From the NCBI RefSeq assembly GCF_016428755.1, contig NZ_JAELTI010000009.1:1-64000 (forward strand): DNA of 64,000 nucleotides. Direction: 5' to 3'. This stretch comes from Allobosea sp. ASV33 (GTDB lineage Bacteria; Pseudomonadota; Alphaproteobacteria; Rhizobiales; Beijerinckiaceae). A program made the position numbers and the translations under genes. Under the pieces are notes generated by a model. That model was given only the letters and a program-made list of their open reading frames with translations, made no database searches and had not been told where the DNA came from. Shown one piece after another: positions 1 to 7,816 of the stretch (the stretch's first letter is position 1; the number at the start of each line of letters is the position of its first letter).

Positions 1-813
1 CATGTTGCCCCAGCTCGGCGTCGGCGGCACGATGCCGAAGCCGAGAAAGCTCAGCACCGACTCGAACAAGATGACGCGCCCGACAGTCAGGGTGAAGGCG
101 ACGATGATCGGCGTGATGGTGTTGGGCAGGATGTGCCGCGCCATGATGTAGAGCGCGTTAGCGCCGCTGCCGCGCGCCGCGCTGACATAGTCGCGCTCCT
201 TGACCGAGAGGGTGGCGGCCCGGACGATCCGGGCGATCGCGGTCCAGTCGACCAGCGCGATGATCAGGATGATCCGCCAGAAGGCGACCGATTGCGAATG
301 GGCGGCCTCGGCGGAGAAACCGAGCTTGGTCAGATCGACCGCGCCGAGCACGATCAGCAGCGGCAGCAATGGCAGGGCGATCATGCCGTCGGTCAGCCGC
401 ATCAGGGCATTGTCGAGACGGCCGCCATAATAGCCGGCGAGCAGGCCGAGCGAGACCCCGAAGACGCCGCCGATGACCGTGGCCAGCAGCCCGACCAGGA
501 GCGAAACCTGGCCGCCATACATCAGCCTTGCCAGCACGTCCCGCCCGGCATCGTCGGTCCCCAGCCAATGCTCGGCCGAGATCGGCAAATAGCGCTTGAA
601 CAGGTCGGTCTGCGTCGCGTCGATGCCGCGCCAGGCTTCCAGCGGCCCGGCCATCAGGCAGAACACGACCAGCAGAGCGAGCACGACGAGGCTCGCGACG
701 CCGGTGCGGTGCCCGCGGAAGCGACGCCAGCGCAGCGCCCAGATCGATTGCGTATCGGCCGCACCCGGCCTGCCGTACCCGCCTTGCGCCACGGGCTCGT
801 CCAAACTGCTCAT
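1..813 (-). CDS. Dipeptide/oligopeptide-type ABC transporter permease, DppC-like (3' end outside window)
   Basis: Inner-membrane permease of a peptide-type ABC importer, the second membrane subunit of the operon that continues upstream on this strand. The 271 visible codons start with ATG at 813, whose first bases overlap the stop of the DppB-like gene (ATGA at 810-813). The protein has a short cytoplasmic N-terminus, a first membrane segment (about residues 38-55) and the DppC hallmark 'HWLGTDDAGRDVLARLMYG' (about 85-103). The EAA-type loop 'SAARGSGANALYIMARHILPN' region is near residue 215. The C-terminal part, after 'FLGFGIVPPTPSWG', is cut by the window edge. Family identity is secure. 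The substrate is unknown, and the ATPase subunits would be expected further left. Confidence 0.93.
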   Translation of the reverse strand, partial: MSSLDEPVAQGGYGRPGAADTQSIWALRWRRFRGHRTGVASLVVLALLVVFCLMAGPLEAWRGIDATQTDLFKRYLPISAEHWLGTDDAGRDVLARLMYGGQVSLLVGLLATVIGGVFGVSLGLLAGYYGGRLDNALMRLTDGMIALPLLPLLIVLGAVDLTKLGFSAEAAHSQSVAFWRIILIIALVDWTAIARIVRAATLSVKERDYVSAARGSGANALYIMARHILPNTITPIIVAFTLTVGRVILFESVLSFLGFGIVPPTPSWGNM

Positions 814-1763
814 TCCAGTCGAATCCGCGGGTCGAGGGCGACATAGGCCAGATCGGCCAGAAGATTGGCCATCAGCGTCGTGAACGTCGCAAACAGCAAT
901 CCGATCAGCGCGAGGTTGAAGTCGTTGGACAGGATGGAATCATAGATCATCTTGCCCATGCCCATCTGCGCGAACATCGTCTCGGTGACCAGCGCGCCGG
1001 AAAACAGCGAGCCAAAGCTCAGGGCCATGATCGTCACGAACGGCACCATGGCGTTGCGCAATGCGTGGACGAAGATGACGCGCCGGCTGCCGCTCCCTTT
1101 CGCGCGCGCCGTCCGGATGAAATCCATCTGCAGCGTCTCGATCATCGCAGCGCGAACGTAGCGGGTGAATTGGCCGGTATTGGCCAGCGTCAGCGCCAGG
1201 ACCGGCAGCGCGAGATGCCGCACCTGATCCCAGAAGCCGAAATCGCCGACCTGCCCCATGCCGCTCGCCGGCAGCCATTGCAGCCCGACCGCGAAGGTCA
1301 GGATCAGCACGAGCGCGAGCCAGAAGATCGGCACCGAGATCCCGGCGAAGGCGAACAGGCTGACGAAGCCGTCGATCCAGCCGCCGGGCTTCAACGCCGA
1401 GGAGACGCCCAGGACCAGCGACAGGATCACGCTGAACGTGAAGCTCGCCAGCATGAGCTTGCAGGTCTGCAGCAGGGCCGGGGTCAGAACCTCCAGCACG
1501 GGCCGCGCATGCGTGCGCGAAAAGCCGAAATCGCCGCTCAGCACCGCCATCAGCCAGCGCGCATAGCGAACCATGAGCGGCTGATCGAGCCCATAGATCG
1601 CCCTGAGATTGGCCATCACCTCGGGCGTCATGCCGGGCTGGCTCGCCGCCATGATGTCGACGGGGTCGCCGGGCATCAGCCCCATCAGCCCGTAGATCAC
1701 GAACGACATCACCAGCAGCACCACCAAGGTCTGCAGCAGCCGGCGGGTGATGAAGGACAGCAT
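810..1763 (-). CDS. Dipeptide/oligopeptide-type ABC transporter permease, DppB-like
   Basis: First membrane permease of the peptide-type ABC importer, 317 residues, with about six membrane segments. The N-terminus 'MLSFITRRLLQTLVVLLVMS' is the usual DppB opening, followed by 'LMPGDPVDIMA' and the loop motif 'IRTARAKGSGSRRVIFVHALRNA' near residue 220. The start is set at ATG 1763 because GGGAG lies a few bases upstream and the family starts there; a longer in-frame opening to 1862 has no family resemblance. It lies 108 bases downstream of the binding-protein gene and overlaps the DppC-like gene by four bases, so the three are probably one transcript. The substrate cannot be read from the permease. 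Confidence 0.95.
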   Translation of the reverse strand: MLSFITRRLLQTLVVLLVMSFVIYGLMGLMPGDPVDIMAASQPGMTPEVMANLRAIYGLDQPLMVRYARWLMAVLSGDFGFSRTHARPVLEVLTPALLQTCKLMLASFTFSVILSLVLGVSSALKPGGWIDGFVSLFAFAGISVPIFWLALVLILTFAVGLQWLPASGMGQVGDFGFWDQVRHLALPVLALTLANTGQFTRYVRAAMIETLQMDFIRTARAKGSGSRRVIFVHALRNAMVPFVTIMALSFGSLFSGALVTETMFAQMGMGKMIYDSILSNDFNLALIGLLFATFTTLMANLLADLAYVALDPRIRLE

Positions 1764-1871
1764 CAACCCAACTCCCTGTCGCGGCGCGCCTGCGCGCGCC
1801 GCCGCCTCGAGCTCCGGCCGGTCACCGCCGCGCTGCCGCGGCTGCCGAACCGGGACACGCAACCGCCCCGA

Positions 1872-3542
1872 TCACTCGGCAGCGCGCCAGTTCTCGCTGA
1901 ACATCGAGCCGTAATGGCCATGTCCGGTCGGCTCGTAGCCCTTCAGCCATTTCGGATAGACATGGGCCTCGGAGCGGAAGAACAAGGGAATGACGGGCAG
2001 TTCCTTGGCGTAGATCTGCTCCATCTCCGCCCAGAGCGCCTTGGCCTCGTCCGGATCCAGCACGGATTCGGCCTTGGTGATGAGCTCGTCCATGCGCGGG
2101 TTGGAGAAGTTGATGTAGTTGGCGCCGCCCCAGCCATTGGCTTCGGTCGGGATGTTGTCGGTGGCCAGCGTCCGGCGCGGCGATTCCGTCACGCTGCTCG
2201 ACCAGGCGTACATCGCCAGCCCGCTATAGCTGCGCTTCTTCATGGTCTCGCCGAAGAGGGTGCGCGCCGGCTCGTTCTTGATGCGCACCTCGATGCAGGC
2301 GGCCTTCCAGTTGTTCTGCAGCACGGCCTGCTGCAATTCGCGCAAGCGATTGCCCGCCGTGGTCGCGAACTCCAGCGACAGGCGCGTGCCCGCGGCGTCG
2401 CGGCAGATGCCGTCGGGGCCGGGCTTCCAGCCGGCCTCGGCCAGAAGCGCCTTCGCCTTGGGCAGGTCGAAGGGATAATGCAGCGTGTCCTTGGTGAAGT
2501 TGGCGCTGAGCGGATTGACCCAGGTATCGGCCACCGGCTGCAACCCCTGGAACAGGCGGTCGGTCAGCGTCTTGCGGTCGGCCGCGTAGATCAGGGCCTG
2601 CCGGACCCGCAGATCCTTCAGCAGCGGGTTGCCGTTCTGCAGGTCGATATGCTCGTAGTTCAGGCTCGGCTTGAACAGGTACTCGAAGCGGTCGGGATGC
2701 TGCTTGCGCAGTTCCAGGACCTGATCGATCGACAGGCCGACGCCCTCGCCGCCGATCATGTCGACATCGCCCGACAGGAGATTGGCCTGCAGGGCCGCGG
2801 TGTTCTCGATCAGCTTGAGGACGATGCGCTTGAAGCCGGGCTTGGTGCCGGCCCAATAGGGATTGGGCTCGAGCACGACCTGCGATCCGGAGGTGTAACC
2901 GGTGACCATATAGGGGCCGTTATACAGGCCGGGCGTGGTCGGGTTGCGGGCATAGGTCGTCTGCTTAATGTAGTCGCCGGCTTCCTTGGCCTTCTCGTAA
3001 ACCGGCCCCTCGATATGCTCCGGCAGGATCTGGTCCCATTCGTTATAGGAGGCCAGGACCTTGTCGAGCGTCAGAACCGCCGTGGTCGCGTCGATGATGT
3101 CGATCTTGACGGCCCGCGTCCAGGGCTGGGAATTGGAGAAACCGGTCTTCGGATCGCGCCCGAGGCGCCAGGTGAACTCCAGATCCTTGGTCGTGACCGG
3201 CTTGCCGTCGGCCCATTTCAGGTCCGGCTTGAGCTTGATCGTGACCTCCATGCCCTTGCCGCCATTGGGCAGGTCGATGATCTTGGCCGTGCCGTTCTTC
3301 ACGCTGGGAAGCTCGGTGCAGCTCAGGCAGGTGTTCTTCCAGTCCTTGTCGAAGGCCGTGATGTTCCGGATGACGAAGCCCAGCGTATAGGACTTGATCA
3401 CTTCGGCATCGATGTTGGGGTGGAGCGTCGAGGGGAATTGCGCGACGCCGATGGTCAGTTGATCCTTGGCCGCCTGGGCCGGCGCAGCGGCCATCATCAA
3501 ACCCGCGATGCCCAGTGCGGCCAGTGTCGTCCTGAAAGTCAT
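1872..3542 (-). CDS. ABC transporter extracellular substrate-binding protein, family 5 (peptide type)
   Basis: Periplasmic binding protein of the first peptide-type importer (556 residues). It begins with a classic Sec signal peptide, 'MTFRTTLAALGIAGLMMAAAPAQA', cleaved before 'AKDQLT'. The SBP_bac_5 fold is recognisable from 'HPNIDAEVIKSYTLGFVIRN', 'LTFEFTWRLGRD'-like text and 'DLRVRQALIYAADRKTL' near residue 355. The start at 3542 is fixed by a strong Shine-Dalgarno (GGAGGTGAT) just upstream and by the signal peptide; the frame remains open to 3677 but without a second plausible site. It is first in the operon SBP - DppB - DppC. Ligand class (peptides, opines, sugars or others) cannot be assigned. 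Confidence 0.95.
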   Translation of the reverse strand: MTFRTTLAALGIAGLMMAAAPAQAAKDQLTIGVAQFPSTLHPNIDAEVIKSYTLGFVIRNITAFDKDWKNTCLSCTELPSVKNGTAKIIDLPNGGKGMEVTIKLKPDLKWADGKPVTTKDLEFTWRLGRDPKTGFSNSQPWTRAVKIDIIDATTAVLTLDKVLASYNEWDQILPEHIEGPVYEKAKEAGDYIKQTTYARNPTTPGLYNGPYMVTGYTSGSQVVLEPNPYWAGTKPGFKRIVLKLIENTAALQANLLSGDVDMIGGEGVGLSIDQVLELRKQHPDRFEYLFKPSLNYEHIDLQNGNPLLKDLRVRQALIYAADRKTLTDRLFQGLQPVADTWVNPLSANFTKDTLHYPFDLPKAKALLAEAGWKPGPDGICRDAAGTRLSLEFATTAGNRLRELQQAVLQNNWKAACIEVRIKNEPARTLFGETMKKRSYSGLAMYAWSSSVTESPRRTLATDNIPTEANGWGGANYINFSNPRMDELITKAESVLDPDEAKALWAEMEQIYAKELPVIPLFFRSEAHVYPKWLKGYEPTGHGHYGSMFSENWRAAE

Positions 3543-3694
3543 ACAATCACCTCCGGCGTCATGCGAGGCTTCACCGCGCCGCCGAGCGCGACGCTGGACC
3601 TCGTCTGCCGGCTTTGCGAGACCGGCTGCTGACGCGAGACTATTGCCATCGCTTCCCCCGACGCAATCGGTGATCAACCACCGCCGGCCATGTG

Positions 3695-5422
3695 CTATGT
3701 GGAGGGCAGCGACAGTCCAACCGCGTCACCAACAGGCGCCACCCCCGCCGCGGCCTCGCCTCCCCATCGTGTCACGGCCTGGTCGACGCTGTGGAAGATC
3801 CGATCCTCCCCGATCGCGCTGACGATGCCGAAACGATCGAGCGCGGCGCGGGCCCGCACCGATTCCACGCGCGCGATCGCGAAAACCGTCCCTTGCGCGT
3901 CGCAGGCCTCGGCGACGGCCAGGAGCGCCTGCGCCGCCGTATAGTCGATGGCGGCGATGCCGCTGCCCTCCAGGACGAGCAGCTTCGGCTTCCGCTGCGC
4001 CAACCGGTCGAGCAATTCCTGCTGGAAGCCCAGCGCGTTCGCGAACAGCAGCGGCGCCGGGAAGCCGGCGACGAGAATGCCCGGAAGCGTCGCCGGGGGC
4101 TTGCCCTGTTCCGGCGGCCACCACACCGTCGTGCCGGGGATGCGGCCCAACTCGACGAGATGGCTGCGGGTCGTCATCCAGATGCCGTGCAGCAAGGACA
4201 GACCGATGCCGATGGCGACGCCGCTCTCGATCGGCAGCAGGGCGACGGCCAGGGCGGTCAGCAGGACCAGCGCGAATTCCGGCCGGCTCTGGCGGGCGAT
4301 CTGGACGATCAGGCCGATCCTCAGGATGCGACCGGCGACGAAGAAGAGGACCCCGGCAAAGGCCGCCTCCGGCACGTCGGCCAGGAGATCGGTGCCGAAC
4401 AGCGCGAGACCCAGGACGAGACCCGCGGCGACAAGCCCGACCACGGGGTTGCGGCCGCTGCTTTCGACGACGATGGCCGTGCGCGGCGGACTGGCATTGA
4501 CCGGGAAGGCGCCGGCGAGGCCGGCGAGCAGGTTGGCGCCCGCCAGCCCGAGATAATCGCGCCCGACATCGCTCGCGCGGCCGTCGGGGTCGCGGAAGGA
4601 GCGGCTGACGGTCGCCGTCTGCATCATCACGACGAGCGCGATGATCAGGGCGAGTGGCAGCAGCGCCCGGAAATCGGTCCAGGACAGGGCGAAGCCGGGC
4701 CAGGGCGGCAGGCCCTTCGGCAATGAACCGAGCACCGCGACGCCGTGGCTCTCCAGGTCGAAGGCCATGACGGCGGCCGTCGCCAGCACGAAGGCGATCA
4801 GGGCGCCGGGCAGCGCCGCCGCCGTCTTTTCGCAGAGAAGGATGATGCCGAGCACACCGAGCCCGAGCAGGGCCGAGACAGGATGGCTCGCTGCGCGCTG
4901 CGCCCAGATTTCCGCCAGCCGCGGAACAAGGCTGCTCGCCTGCACATGGAGCCCGAGCAGGCCGGGCAACTGCGACACGACGATATGGGCGGCGATGCCG
5001 GCCAGGAATCCCGCCACGACCGGCGTCGACAGGAAATCGGCGATCCAGCCGAAGCGCAGGATTCCCGCGAGCAGCAGCAGCGCGCCGACCAGGATCGCCA
5101 GGGTCGGCGCCGCGGCCGGAGCGACTGTACCGCCGACGGCCAGCGTGGCCAGCGTGCCGGCGAAGATCGGGGTGATCGTCGAGTCGGCACCGACGGTGAG
5201 AACCCGGCTAGCGCCCAGCAACAGGAAACCGAGCGTCGCCGCGACGAAGGCGAACAAGCCGACCTGAACCGGAAAGCCGCCGAGGCGCGCCGTCGCCATC
5301 TGCTCGGGAATGGTGATCGCCGCCAGCGTCAGGCCCGCAAGCAGACTGCGCCCCAGGCCCGCAGGACGCGACAGGCTTGCCGAAGGGCGGGCCGGACCGG
5401 CCAGAGGTCCATCATTCGACAT
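3695..5422 (-). CDS. SulP family inorganic anion transporter with C-terminal STAS domain
   Basis: Membrane anion transporter of the SulP/SLC26 family (575 residues), transporting sulfate, bicarbonate or a related anion. The family opening 'LLAGLTLAAITIPEQMATARLGG' is seen near residues 28-50, followed by about 10-12 hydrophobic segments and 'NASPPRTAIVVESSGRNPVVGL' near 310. The C-terminal STAS domain (about 440-560) contains 'LLVLEGSGIAAIDYTAAQALLAVAEAC'. The start at ATG 5422 is chosen over in-frame ATGs at 5443 and 5464 because GGTGGA precedes it at suitable spacing. It is divergent from the ParB-like gene at 5555 across a 132-base promoter region, and its 3' end faces the start of the peptide importer operon. 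The specific anion cannot be read from sequence. Confidence 0.93.
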   Translation of the reverse strand: MSNDGPLAGPARPSASLSRPAGLGRSLLAGLTLAAITIPEQMATARLGGFPVQVGLFAFVAATLGFLLLGASRVLTVGADSTITPIFAGTLATLAVGGTVAPAAAPTLAILVGALLLLAGILRFGWIADFLSTPVVAGFLAGIAAHIVVSQLPGLLGLHVQASSLVPRLAEIWAQRAASHPVSALLGLGVLGIILLCEKTAAALPGALIAFVLATAAVMAFDLESHGVAVLGSLPKGLPPWPGFALSWTDFRALLPLALIIALVVMMQTATVSRSFRDPDGRASDVGRDYLGLAGANLLAGLAGAFPVNASPPRTAIVVESSGRNPVVGLVAAGLVLGLALFGTDLLADVPEAAFAGVLFFVAGRILRIGLIVQIARQSRPEFALVLLTALAVALLPIESGVAIGIGLSLLHGIWMTTRSHLVELGRIPGTTVWWPPEQGKPPATLPGILVAGFPAPLLFANALGFQQELLDRLAQRKPKLLVLEGSGIAAIDYTAAQALLAVAEACDAQGTVFAIARVESVRARAALDRFGIVSAIGEDRIFHSVDQAVTRWGGEAAAGVAPVGDAVGLSLPST

Positions 5423-5554
5423 GACCGGTCCACCGCGTTGCATGCGTAGCCAGAATGGTAGCAACTATAGCAGCTTGCAAGTCTTCGCGCCGGCGCGTTC
5501 GCGACCGGCAAAAGCGATGCGCATCATGGTTTTTCGAACGAGCGGGTGAACGTC

Positions 5555-6172
5555 ATGACACTTCGGGAACCCATCCTGCAGCCCGTGCGGATCACGGAGC
5601 TACGCCCGACCCAGATGACCGTCGGCCTCAGGGAGGTCGAGGACAAGCGCCGGATCTGGCGCGAGCGGGACGGCGGCGAGGCCGAGGATTTCCTGGGCCG
5701 GCACATGATCCCGGTGATCAAGGGGCCGAAGGACCGGCTCTACGTCATCGACCACCATCATCTGGTCCGTGCGCTGCACGACGAGGGCCAAAGCAAAGTT
5801 CTCGTCAACGTGATCGCCGATATCTCGTGGTTGACGCAACCGGCCTTCTGGACGGTCTGCGAGCACCGGAACTGGGTGCATCCGTACGATGCCAAGGGAC
5901 GGCGCTGCGGCACCGATGCGCTCCCCCGGAAGATCGGCGAGATGGTCGACGACCCCTATCGCTCGCTGGCGGGGGAATTGCGCCGCTGCGGCGGCTTCGC
6001 CAAGGACACGACACCCTATTCCGAGTTCCTTTGGGCGGATTTCCTCCGGAGGAACCTCCCCCGCCGGCAGGTCGATGCCGATTTCGACAAAGCCATCGGG
6101 AAAGCGCTGAAGCTCGCGCGCGGCCGGGATGCCAGCTACCTCCCCGGCTGGTGCGGACCGGTCGATGCCTGA
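5555..6172 (+). CDS. ParB-like protein (ParBc_2 family)
   Basis: A 205-residue protein resembling the ParB-like nuclease family that is distinct from chromosome-partition ParB. The N-terminus 'ILQPVRITELRPTQMTVGLREVE' matches the ParB-type opening; 'RLYVIDHHHLVRALHDEG' near residues 58-75 is the conserved His-rich centre (ParB proteins have GERRxRA at the corresponding place), and 'KDTTPYSEFLWADFLRR' is a conserved C-terminal stretch. No helix-turn-helix or partner ParA is present, so a partition role is unlikely. The molecular activity is unknown. ATG 5555 is used; GTG at 5546 is in frame and possible, and neither has a strong Shine-Dalgarno. The gene diverges from the SulP transporter and converges on a cytochrome remnant. 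Confidence 0.8.
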   Translation: MTLREPILQPVRITELRPTQMTVGLREVEDKRRIWRERDGGEAEDFLGRHMIPVIKGPKDRLYVIDHHHLVRALHDEGQSKVLVNVIADISWLTQPAFWTVCEHRNWVHPYDAKGRRCGTDALPRKIGEMVDDPYRSLAGELRRCGGFAKDTTPYSEFLWADFLRRNLPRRQVDADFDKAIGKALKLARGRDASYLPGWCGPVDA

Positions 6173-6201
6173 GCCAGACTCTGACGGGTCGTAGCTCCGG
6201 G

Positions 6202-6416
6202 TTAATCGGCTTTTTTGCCGGCGGCGTCGAACTGCTTGAGATAGGCCAGGAGGTCGGCGATGCGCTTCTCGTCCTTGAGCCCGGCATAGATCATCCTGGT
6301 GCCCACCACCTTGGCACGCGGGTTCTGGATGCACTCGGCGAACGTCGCCTCGTTCCAGGTGAGGCCGGATTCCTTCATCGCCGCGCTGTAGCTGCCGGCG
6401 CCCCTCTCCGGCGAGG
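6202..6416 (-). pseudogene. Remnant of a class I cytochrome c gene (C-terminal half only)
   Basis: Reading the minus strand to the TAA at 6202-6204 gives about 71 residues that match the C-terminal half of small soluble cytochromes c: 'GSYSAAMKESGLTWNEATF', then 'NPRAKVVGTRMIYAGLKD' with the axial Met ligand, then 'RIADLLAYLKQF'. The heme-attachment CXXCH and the whole N-terminal half are missing, because the frame runs directly into the stop region of the HAD gene at 6417. No start codon or ribosome site is present. It is therefore a truncated, non-functional remnant left when the neighbouring sequence was rearranged. The match is by eye to the family pattern and is strong over the last 60 residues. 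Confidence 0.82.
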
Positions 6417-7139
6417 TCAGCCGCGCAGCGCCTCCTGATGCGCCTTGGCGAGATCGGCCATGCTGTTGAAGCGGAAATCGTATGTCGGCATGTCGCCCGG
6501 ATGCATCGTCGCGCCGAAGCCGTCCTGGTCGTAGCGGCGATAGATCCAGCAGGATGCCAGGCCATGCCGGTTCGCCGGGGCATGGTCGTGGAACATGCTC
6601 TCCGCCGTGTGCAGGATCTCGCCCTTTTGGATGCCGAGCGTCGCCAGGTTGCGGAGCATATAGTCGAAATTGCGCTCCGACGGCTTGTAGGAACCAATAT
6701 CCTCGGCGGTGTAGATCGCGTCGAAGGCGACCCCGAGCTTCGCTTGGCTTGCGGCGAAGCTTTCATTGTCGACATTCGACAGGATCACCAGCTTATAGTG
6801 GCGCTTGAGATACTGAAGTGCCTCCGCCGAGTCGGGGAAGGCCGGCCAGTTCTTGATCGATTGCCCGTAGGCCAGGCACTCCTCCCAGGACACCGGCAAG
6901 CCCCATTCCTCGGCGAGGCGCTTGTAGACGATCGGCAGGAGCTCTCGATAGATTCGGGCCGGCGTCTGTAATTGCTGCGCGGATTCATGGCGCGCATGGG
7001 CTTCCAGAACCTGGTCGCGGGTCGGCGGGGTGGCGAGACGGCCGATGAGGGGCTTCAGCCCCTCGAACATGCCGGTTTCCCAATCGATCAGCGTGCCGTA
7101 GCAATCGAAGGTCAGCGCCTTGAAGTCCGTCAGTTTCAT
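6417..7139 (-). CDS. Haloacid dehalogenase type II family protein (HAD superfamily)
   Basis: Cytosolic HAD hydrolase of 240 residues, closest in pattern to (S)-2-haloacid dehalogenases. Motif I is 'ALTFDCYGTLIDWETG' with the nucleophilic Asp near residue 10; motif II is 'LVILSNVDNES' near 116; the Lys of 'DIGSYKPSERNF' is near 150; and the acidic motif is replaced by the type II style 'AESMFHDHAPANRHGL' near 175-190. The start at 7139 follows GAGG at good spacing; the open frame to 7205 is ignored. It is divergent from the PAS-LuxR regulator, with palindromes between them, so that regulator may control it. Whether the substrate is a haloacid or another small organic acid or phosphate is unknown. 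Confidence 0.88.
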   Translation of the reverse strand: MKLTDFKALTFDCYGTLIDWETGMFEGLKPLIGRLATPPTRDQVLEAHARHESAQQLQTPARIYRELLPIVYKRLAEEWGLPVSWEECLAYGQSIKNWPAFPDSAEALQYLKRHYKLVILSNVDNESFAASQAKLGVAFDAIYTAEDIGSYKPSERNFDYMLRNLATLGIQKGEILHTAESMFHDHAPANRHGLASCWIYRRYDQDGFGATMHPGDMPTYDFRFNSMADLAKAHQEALRG

Positions 7140-7199
7140 CGGCCTCGTCCTGTCTTCGGGACAGGCTAGGCGACCTAAACGCTTAATCCTATACGTATC

Positions 7200-7215
7200 G
7201 GACACTTAAGTATCC
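7200..7215. promoter_or_regulatory. Imperfect palindrome between HAD gene and PAS-LuxR gene
   Basis: The 16 bases form two half sites around a perfect ACTTAAGT core, with GGA and TCC at the ends and one mismatched pair. A second short palindrome, ATACGTAT, lies at 7191-7198. Both sit in the 95-base divergent gap between the HAD gene and the PAS-LuxR regulator, where a regulator site or promoter is expected. Binding by the LuxR-type protein is inference only. Confidence 0.45.
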
Positions 7216-7234
7216 GGCCGGGAGAGAAGCGCCG

Positions 7235-7789
7235 ATGGAGGTGGATTTTCGGCAGGCCTTCGAGAATGCCCCGGTCGGGCTCGCCGTCGGCGGCAATCGC
7301 ATCATCCAGGCCTGCAACCATGAATTCGCGCGGATGTTTCGCGGATCGATGGACGAGCTGGTCGGACAGACCTTCGAACGGCTCTACCCGACACAATCCG
7401 ATTTCGAGGAAACCGGGAAGCGGGTCGGAGCGCGCCTGTCCGGCGCGCCGAGCTATACGGACGATCGCGTGATGCGGCGCCTCGACGGCAGCCTGTTCTG
7501 GGTCAGGGTCAGCGGCTTCACCCATACGCCGGACGACGCGCATGCCCACGCGCTCTGGGTGTTCTCGGAATTGGCGCGGACCAAGCCCGCCGGACAATCG
7601 CTGAGGTCTTCGCTGACCGCTCGCGAGCGCGACGTCGCCGCGCTCCTGATCGAGGGCAAGACGGGCAAGGAGGTCGCGAAGATGCTGGGCATCAGCCCGC
7701 GCACCGTCGATATCTATCGCGCCCGGCTTCTGCGGAAATACAATGTCGGCAGCACCGCGCGACTGGTCGAGCTGCTGCTGAGCGACTGA
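7235..7789 (+). CDS. PAS domain - LuxR-type HTH transcriptional regulator
   Basis: Small one-component regulator of 184 residues. The N-terminal PAS domain (about 5-110) shows 'AFENAPVGLAVGGNRIIQACN' and 'RRLDGSLFWVRVSGF'. The C-terminal GerE/LuxR helix-turn-helix (about 125-184) shows 'SLTARERDVAALLIEGKTGKEVA' and 'GISPRTVDIYRARLLRKYNV', the canonical DNA-recognition region. There is no receiver domain, so signal input presumably goes through a PAS ligand or redox cofactor. ATG 7235 is preceded by GGAGAG at normal spacing. It diverges from the HAD dehalogenase gene, which is its most likely target. The ligand is not deducible. Confidence 0.92.
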   Translation: MEVDFRQAFENAPVGLAVGGNRIIQACNHEFARMFRGSMDELVGQTFERLYPTQSDFEETGKRVGARLSGAPSYTDDRVMRRLDGSLFWVRVSGFTHTPDDAHAHALWVFSELARTKPAGQSLRSSLTARERDVAALLIEGKTGKEVAKMLGISPRTVDIYRARLLRKYNVGSTARLVELLLSD

Positions 7790-7816
7790 TAGCCAGCGCC
7801 GGCCCTGTCGAGCCCC

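Noticed and set aside
1065-3632. Very long open frame on the plus strand
   Set aside because: It lies antisense to a well-supported permease and binding-protein gene, has no family resemblance and a biased Arg/Gly/Gln/His composition, the usual shadow of high-GC codon use.
5555-6172. Chromosome or plasmid partition function for the ParB-like gene
   Set aside because: No ParA gene, no helix-turn-helix and no parS-like repeats nearby; the sequence matches a separate ParB-like family.
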